From: Acidobacteriota bacterium
GTDB taxonomy: Bacteria; Acidobacteriota; Vicinamibacteria; Marinacidobacterales; Marinacidobacteraceae
Length of the DNA: 36,407 bases
NCBI GenBank assembly: GCA_022822745.1
Contig: JAJEAO010000086.1
Span: 1 to 36,407 of the forward strand
Direction: 5' to 3'
In this document: positions 32,329-36,407 of the stretch, piece after piece
Numbering within the stretch: position 1 is the first letter of the stretch
Layout: each line of letters opens with the position of its first letter
The notes under the pieces: model-generated
Told to the model about the DNA's origin: nothing
Database searches by the model: none
The model's input: only the letters and a program-made list of their open reading frames with translations
Position numbers and translations under genes: made by a program

Positions 32329-34239
32329 TTGAGCCCTTCCCCAGCTTCCGCCGCATCGGCCGCGGAGGCGGTTGCGCCCGCCGGGCGGCCGCTGGCGGCC
32401 TCCGCCCCGCGCGGCGCGGTCGCAGCCGTTCTCCGTTCCGGGCCCTCCGAGCGGGAAGTGGATCTGTCGCTCCGCCCCGAGGCCGACGCGGAGGTCCGGT
32501 TCCTGACGCCCGCGGATCCCGACGGCCTCCACGTGTTCCGCCACAGCTCCGCCCATCTGCTCGCGGCGGCGGTGAAGGATCTCTTCCCGGAGGCGCGCTA
32601 CGGCATCGGCCCCCCGATCGAAGGCGGGTTCTACTACGACTTCGGCATCTCCGAGCCGTTCACCGCCGAGGATCTGCGGCGGATCGAGAAGCGGATGCGG
32701 GAGCTGGTGCGGAAGCGCCTGCCGTTCCAGCGGGAGCTCCTTCCGAAGGACGAGGCGATCCGGGTCTTCGAGGATCTCGGGGAGACCTTCAAGGTGGAGC
32801 TGATCCGCGAGAAGGCCGGGGAGAGCGTCTCCTGCTATCGGGTGGGCGACTTCTTCGACTTCTGCAACGGACCTCACGTGCCGCACACCGGATACCTGCG
32901 CGCGGTCAAGGTGCTGTCGAGCTCGGGCGCCTACTGGAAGGGAGACGCGGCCGGGATCCCGATGCAGCGGATCTACGCGACCAGCTTCCCCGACCGCAAG
33001 CAACTGGTGAAGCACCTGCACCGGATCGAGGAGGCGAAGCGGCGCGATCACCGCCGAATCGGAAAGGAGCAGCGGCTCTTCCTGATCCTCGAGGAGGCCC
33101 CCGGACAGGTCTTCTGGCTCCCCGCGGGGATGGGCGTCGTGAACCGGCTCCTCGATTCCATGCGGGCCCGGCTCGACCGGCGGGGCTACCAGGAGATCCG
33201 GACTCCCCTGATCCTCAACGAATCGGTGTGGGCGCGGAGCGGGCACCTCGACCACTACCGGGAGAACATGTTCTTCATCGAGTCCGACGAGCGCCGGTTC
33301 GGGGTCAAGCCGATGAACTGCCCGGGGGCGGCGCTGGTGTACCGCTCCGACATCCGGTCCTGGCGGGATCTCCCGCTGCGCTTCTCCGAGTTCGGCCACT
33401 GCCACCGCTTCGAGCCCTCCGGCGTCCTCTCGGGCCTCACCCGGGTCCGCGCATTCACCCAGGACGACGCCCACATCTACTGCCGGCTCGACCAGATCCG
33501 CGACGAGGTGATCGAACTCATGGACCTCGTGCGGGAGGTGTACGGCGAGTTCGGTTTCGAGGACATCCAGATCGAGCTCTCGACCCGTCCGGAGAAGTCG
33601 GTCGGCACCGACGAGACCTGGGAGCGGGCGGAGGGGGCGCTCCTCGAAGCGCTCGCGGCGTCCGGTGACTCCCACCTCCTGAACCCCGGGGACGGGGCCT
33701 TCTACGGACCCAAGATCGACTTCCATGTCCGCGACGCGCTCGGGCGAAGCCACCAGTGCGCCACGATCCAGCTCGATTTCTCCCAGGCCCCCGCGTTCGA
33801 CCTCTACTACGCCGCGGAGGACGGGACGCGCCAGCCGCCGGTCGTGATCCACCGCGCGATCCTCGGATCCGTGGAGCGCTTCTTCGCGTTGCTCATCGAG
33901 CACACCGCGGGCGCGCTTCCGGTGTGGATCGCCCCGGTCCAGGCGCAGGTGATCCCGATCGCCGACCGGCATCGGGACGCCGCCAGCGAGGCGGTCACGG
34001 CGCTCCGGGAGCGCGGGCTTCGAGTCGAGCTGGACGACCGGAGGGAGAAGGTGGGACTCAAGATCCGCCAGGCCGAGCTGCGGAGGATTCCGTTCATGGC
34101 GGTGATCGGGGACCGCGAGGTGGACGCCGGAGCCGTCGCGGTCCGCACCCGGGGTCGCCGCGGCCAGCGGATCCTCTCGGTGGCGACCTTCGGGGACGAG
34201 ATGGAGCGGCTGGTGGCGGACCGTTCCCTGGCGCCCTGA
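32329..34239 (+). CDS. thrS: Threonyl-tRNA synthetase
   Basis: The 636-residue class II synthetase charges tRNA-Thr. The N-terminal TGS region (about 30-60) follows an Ala-rich start. The editing domain has HSSAH (72-76) and Cys179 (FCNGPHVP). The catalytic core shows PMNCPG with zinc ligand Cys331, His382 (FTQDDAHIYC) and His508 (VVIHRAILGSVERF). An anticodon-binding domain closes the protein. All positions fall within a few residues of E. coli ThrRS, so it should both charge and proofread. The TTG start at 32329 has GGAG with 8-base spacing. It precedes infC-rpmI-rplT, the usual order. Confidence 0.97.
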   Translation: MSPSPASAASAAEAVAPAGRPLAASAPRGAVAAVLRSGPSEREVDLSLRPEADAEVRFLTPADPDGLHVFRHSSAHLLAAAVKDLFPEARYGIGPPIEGGFYYDFGISEPFTAEDLRRIEKRMRELVRKRLPFQRELLPKDEAIRVFEDLGETFKVELIREKAGESVSCYRVGDFFDFCNGPHVPHTGYLRAVKVLSSSGAYWKGDAAGIPMQRIYATSFPDRKQLVKHLHRIEEAKRRDHRRIGKEQRLFLILEEAPGQVFWLPAGMGVVNRLLDSMRARLDRRGYQEIRTPLILNESVWARSGHLDHYRENMFFIESDERRFGVKPMNCPGAALVYRSDIRSWRDLPLRFSEFGHCHRFEPSGVLSGLTRVRAFTQDDAHIYCRLDQIRDEVIELMDLVREVYGEFGFEDIQIELSTRPEKSVGTDETWERAEGALLEALAASGDSHLLNPGDGAFYGPKIDFHVRDALGRSHQCATIQLDFSQAPAFDLYYAAEDGTRQPPVVIHRAILGSVERFFALLIEHTAGALPVWIAPVQAQVIPIADRHRDAASEAVTALRERGLRVELDDRREKVGLKIRQAELRRIPFMAVIGDREVDAGAVAVRTRGRRGQRILSVATFGDEMERLVADRSLAP

Positions 34240-34257
34240 GGGCCCTCGCGGGAGGGC
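34238..34257 (+). terminator. Hairpin after thrS, no U-tract
   Basis: A GAGGGCCCTC palindrome (34238-34247) is followed by GAGGGC (34252-34257), allowing GCCCTC-GCGG-GAGGGC to fold as a 6-bp stem just after the thrS stop. There is no T-run, so it may attenuate rather than end transcription. Confidence 0.35.
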
Positions 34258-34272
34258 TGCCCGTCGGTGCGA

Positions 34273-34302
34273 TTGGCGCTTCGGCCCGTCAGGGGCGATA
34301 AT
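34273..34302 (+). promoter_or_regulatory. Candidate promoter of infC-rpmI-rplT
   Basis: TTGGCG (34273-34278), an 18-bp spacer and GATAAT (34297-34302) form a good sigma-70-type promoter. The start near 34309 would leave a leader of about 29 nt before the infC start codon. Confidence 0.6.
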
Positions 34303-34337
34303 CCGCACCCTGACTTCAATGCGGAGGTGAACTGACT

Positions 34338-34961
34338 ATAGACAGTCTCAGAATCAACGACCGAATTCGGGCGCCCGTCGTGCTTGTCATTGGCGAGGAC
34401 GGCGCGAAGCTCGGCGACCTTGTTCTCTCGGAGGCTCTTCGAAGAGCGTCCGAAGTGGGGCTCGACCTCGTCGAGATCGTCCCCAGACGCCGCCCGCCGG
34501 TCTGCAAGATCATGGACTACGGTCGGTTCGTCTATCAGCAGAGCAAGAAGTCCCAGGAAGCCCGCCGTCACCACAAGCAGAACCAGGTCAAGGAGGTCAA
34601 GTTCCGCATCATCATCGGGGTCCACGACCGCGAGACCAAGATGAAGCAGATCGACCGTTTTCTCCATGAAGGACACAAGGTCAAGGCCACGATCTGGTTC
34701 AAGCGGGCCCGGGAGCGGAGCCGACGGGACATGGGCGACCGCATCCTCGACGAGGTCGCGGCGCATTTCCGCGAGATCGCGACGGTGGAATCACGGTCCA
34801 GCATCATCGGGAACCAGATGAGCATGATCCTCGCGCCGACCCGCCGCCTGCTCGATGAACTCCGCGTGGACCGCGCCCAGAAGGCCGCTCGCAAGGGAAA
34901 GGGCGACGGGCGGATGACCGCGCGAAGTCGTCGCGCCCGCAAGGCGCGCGCTGGCGCCTGA
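34338..34961 (+). CDS. infC: Translation initiation factor IF-3 (AUA start codon)
   Basis: The 207-residue protein has the full IF-3 sequence: DSLRINDRIRAPVVLVIGED at the start, KIMDYGRFVYQQSKK, VKEVKFRIIIGVHDRETK, FLHEGHKVKATIWFKRARE and a basic C-terminal tail longer than in E. coli. It binds the 30S subunit and checks the initiation codon. No ATG, GTG or TTG precedes the conserved N-terminus in frame. The ATA at 34338 lies 8 bases after a perfect GGAGGTG (34323-34329), so it is the likely start. Rare AUU/AUA/AUC starts are known for infC and allow IF-3 to repress its own synthesis. A GTG at 34380 would lose the conserved first 14 residues. Confidence 0.95.
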   Translation: MDSLRINDRIRAPVVLVIGEDGAKLGDLVLSEALRRASEVGLDLVEIVPRRRPPVCKIMDYGRFVYQQSKKSQEARRHHKQNQVKEVKFRIIIGVHDRETKMKQIDRFLHEGHKVKATIWFKRARERSRRDMGDRILDEVAAHFREIATVESRSSIIGNQMSMILAPTRRLLDELRVDRAQKAARKGKGDGRMTARSRRARKARAGA

Positions 34962-34977
34962 AGGAGACTTCACCCGG

Positions 34978-35172
34978 ATGAAGAACAAGATGAAGACGCA
35001 TCGCGGCGCCGCCAAGCGCTTCAAGCGCACCGCGTCCGGACGCATCCGGCGTCGGCGCGCCTACCACAACCACATGCTCTCGAAGAAATCGCCCCGGCGT
35101 CGGCGCCGGCTCCGCAGCGGCGCGTGGGTTTTCAAGGGAGAGGCGAAGCGACTCGCCCGCTTCCTTCCCTGA
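34978..35172 (+). CDS. rpmI: 50S ribosomal protein L35
   Basis: The 64-residue basic protein has the L35 pattern MKNKMKTHRGAAKRFKRTAS, then RRRRAYHNHMLSKKSPRRRR and a C-terminal AKRLARFLP. It belongs to the 50S subunit. AAGGAG lies upstream of the ATG, and the gene follows infC by 16 bp, as in most bacteria. Confidence 0.98.
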   Translation: MKNKMKTHRGAAKRFKRTASGRIRRRRAYHNHMLSKKSPRRRRRLRSGAWVFKGEAKRLARFLP

Positions 35173-35185
35173 CGGAGGAATCGTC

Positions 35186-35560
35186 ATGTCCCGAGTCAAG
35201 CGCGGAACCCACCGCCGGGATCGCCGGCGTCGGGTTCTCAAGCGGACGCGCGGCTACCGCGGCATGCGCGGCAAGCTCTACCGGCACGCGAAACAGGCGG
35301 TGGATCGCGCCCTCAGCTACGCCTACCGCGACCGCCGCAACCGGAAGCGGGATTTCCGCCGGCTGTGGATCACCCGGATCAACGCCGCATCCCGGGAGCG
35401 CGGCCTTCCCTACGCGCGGTTCTCGCAGGGCCTCGCCCGGGCGGGGATCGCCGTGAACCGGAAGCAGCTCGCCGAACTCGCGATCCATGATCCGCAGGCG
35501 TTCGATCTCCTCGTGAGCCGGGCGCGGGCGGCGCTGGACGCCCCCGCGACGGGCGCCTGA
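35186..35560 (+). CDS. rplT: 50S ribosomal protein L20
   Basis: The 124-residue basic protein matches L20: MSRVKRGTHRRDRRRRVLKR, GYRGMRGKLYRHAKQAVDRA, YRDRRNRKRDFRRLWITRIN and GIAVNRKQLAELAIHDPQAF. L20 is an early assembly protein and, in E. coli, represses rpmI-rplT translation. Here a clear GGAGG precedes the ATG, 13 bp after rpmI. The next genes are zap-type rather than the common pheST. Confidence 0.98.
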   Translation: MSRVKRGTHRRDRRRRVLKRTRGYRGMRGKLYRHAKQAVDRALSYAYRDRRNRKRDFRRLWITRINAASRERGLPYARFSQGLARAGIAVNRKQLAELAIHDPQAFDLLVSRARAALDAPATGA

Positions 35561-35588
35561 CCCCGGGCATCTGGAGTCTCGTCGTCCC

Positions 35589-35858
35589 GTGGCGCCGGAT
35601 TCGGGTTCCGGGCCGGCCTCTCCGGCGGAGGCCGTTCTCGGTCTCCTCGGCGACCTGGACCGGTTAGCCGAGGCGGTCGAGCAGGACCGGAAGCGGCAGG
35701 GCGCCGCGCGACGGGAAGCGGCGCGGCTCGAGGCGCAACTGGAGGAGGCGCGCGCCCGGGCCGACCGCGCGGAGAAGGCGGTCGAGCTCCTGCGGCGGGA
35801 GCGCACCCGGGTGCGAAAGATCCTGAGCCGAATGGCCTCCGGGCAGACAGCGCCGTGA
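35589..35858 (+). CDS. Small coiled-coil protein, possibly ZapB-like
   Basis: The 89-residue protein is almost entirely a Glu/Ala/Arg/Leu coiled coil from about residue 14 to 75 (LGDLDRLAEAVEQDRKRQGA, ARLEAQLEEARARADRAEKA). The start is GTG at 35589, 28 bp after rplT, and the stop overlaps the zapA start as GTGA. Small coiled-coil proteins directly before zapA are often annotated as ZapB or cell-division proteins, but the sequence alone does not prove this. Confidence 0.7.
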   Translation: MAPDSGSGPASPAEAVLGLLGDLDRLAEAVEQDRKRQGAARREAARLEAQLEEARARADRAEKAVELLRRERTRVRKILSRMASGQTAP

Positions 35859-36407
35859 GCAGGGGACCGGCGGACGCCCCGGCCGCGGTGGAGGTCGCGA
35901 TCGCGGGGCGGTCCTACCGGCTCCGCGCCGATCCCGCGGCGGGGGGAGGTGCGGGCGTGGAAGCGGTCGCCGCCGTGGTGAACGAGCGCATGGGAGAGAT
36001 CGCCGCGGCGGTCCCGTCCCTCTCGCGGGAACGCGCGGCCGTGCTGACCGCTCTCAACGTGGCGGAGGATCTGCTGACCTGCCGCTCCGGCACCCGAGGC
36101 GCCATGGAAAAGGCCCTTGCGGCAGAGCGTTCCCGGCTCGAAGGGATGGTCGGGGAGGCGGTTGCGGCGGAGCGCGCTCGGCTCGAGAGGGCCGTCGGGG
36201 AAGCGGTTGCGGCGGAGCGTTCGCGGCATGAAGGAGCGGTCGGGGAAGCGGTTGCGGCGGAGCGTTCGCGGCATGAAGGAGCGGTCGAGGAAGCGGTCGC
36301 GGCGGAGCGGTCCCGGCTCGAGGCGTCGGTCGGGGAAGCGGTCGCGGCGGAGCGTGCGCGGCTCGAGAGGGCCGTCGGGGAAGCGGTTGCGGCGGAGCGG
36401 TCCCGGC
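35855..36407 (+). CDS. zapA: ZapA-like cell division protein with 15-residue tandem repeats (partial, runs off the window)
   Basis: The open frame starts with GTG at 35855, overlapping the previous stop, and has no stop before the window end (184 codons seen). Residues about 12-80 match ZapA: VEVAIAGRSYRLRADP, VEAVAAVVNERMGEI and RAAVLTALNVAEDLL. ZapA bundles FtsZ filaments at the division site. After residue 88 the protein becomes an exact 15-residue repeat of the type AERSRLEGMVGEAVA, six full copies and a partial one. Normal ZapA is about 100 residues, so this one is extended by a repetitive helical rod of unknown final length. The repeat region could vary between strains. Confidence 0.85.
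   Translation, partial: MSRGPADAPAAVEVAIAGRSYRLRADPAAGGGAGVEAVAAVVNERMGEIAAAVPSLSRERAAVLTALNVAEDLLTCRSGTRGAMEKALAAERSRLEGMVGEAVAAERARLERAVGEAVAAERSRHEGAVGEAVAAERSRHEGAVEEAVAAERSRLEASVGEAVAAERARLERAVGEAVAAERSR
36122..36407 (+). repeat. 45-bp coding tandem repeat in zapA
   Basis: Units begin at 36122, 36167, 36212, 36257, 36302, 36347 and 36392 (partial). Each encodes 15 residues with the core (G/E)EAVAAERxR. Units three and four are almost identical at DNA level, and the second and sixth encode the same peptide. The array continues beyond the window. Confidence 0.95.

Noticed and set aside
32200-34308. Minus-strand frame of 702 codons opposite thrS
   Set aside because: It is antisense to a complete threonyl-tRNA synthetase and has no domain of its own.
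34380-34961. infC starting at GTG 34380
   Set aside because: It would remove the conserved RINDRIRAP N-terminus and has no ribosome-binding site; ATA 34338 has both.
35132-36274. Minus-strand repeat protein opposite rplT and zapA
   Set aside because: Its repeats are the reverse-strand reading of the zapA 45-bp array, and it also crosses rplT.

Overview
This is a chromosomal window from a very GC-rich, Gram-negative (diderm) bacterium. The evidence is an elongasome (MreBCD, PBP2, RodA), ZapA, several lipoprotein signals, an outer-membrane beta-barrel, a periplasmic HtrA and PpiD, a PilB/GspE-type ATPase and a TRAP transporter with a TatT lipoprotein. The phylum cannot be fixed by eye. The mix suits a deltaproteobacterial, acidobacterial or similar lineage. 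I saw no phage, transposase, CRISPR array or other sign of recent transfer; nearly all genes are housekeeping or envelope genes.

Layout. 1-421: non-coding DNA with hairpins, a duplicated palindromic element and a 31-bp tandem repeat. 422-5580 (minus): TRAP operon tatT-dctP-dctQM followed by an orphan HlyD/MacA-like adaptor. 5620-6216 (plus): small lipoprotein. 6362-9782 (minus): nnrE/nnrD fusion, tsaE and a sulfatase-fold lipoprotein that seems to have lost its active site, all joined by 4-bp overlaps. 9830-11047 (plus): ornithine cyclodeaminase-family gene and tatA. 11049-17243 (minus): ppiD, STAS protein, moeA, moaC, larE and a zinc-ribbon/metallo-beta-lactamase protein. 17469-25851 (plus): mreB-mreC-mreD-mrdA-rodA-rng-HATPase-suhB, the cell-shape and RNA-processing block. 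25861-26694 (minus): outer-membrane barrel, then a 545-bp repeat-bearing gap. 27240-28784 (plus): HtrA/Deg protease. 28926-30077 (plus): Na/Pi cotransporter, convergent with a PilB/GspE ATPase whose frame stays open across the whole transporter gene. 32147-34239: tRNA-Val(GAC) and thrS. 34338-36407 (plus): infC (AUA start)-rpmI-rplT, then a small coiled-coil protein and a zapA whose 3' end is a 45-bp tandem repeat running off the window.

The genome is compact. Operon genes overlap by GTGA/ATGA, and two convergent pairs are separated by only 1 and 9 bp. The few real gaps, some coding ends and one cistron junction carry short tandem repeats of 29-45 bp. The most unusual spots are the moaC/larE junction (a five-fold tandem copy of the stop codon, ribosome-binding site and start codon), the ZapA 15-residue repeat array, the apparent pseudo-sulfatase coupled to TsaE, and the missing stop codon of the PilB-like ATPase. 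Several isolated genes have a TANNNT box 6-7 bp before the start codon and no Shine-Dalgarno, which suggests leaderless mRNAs.
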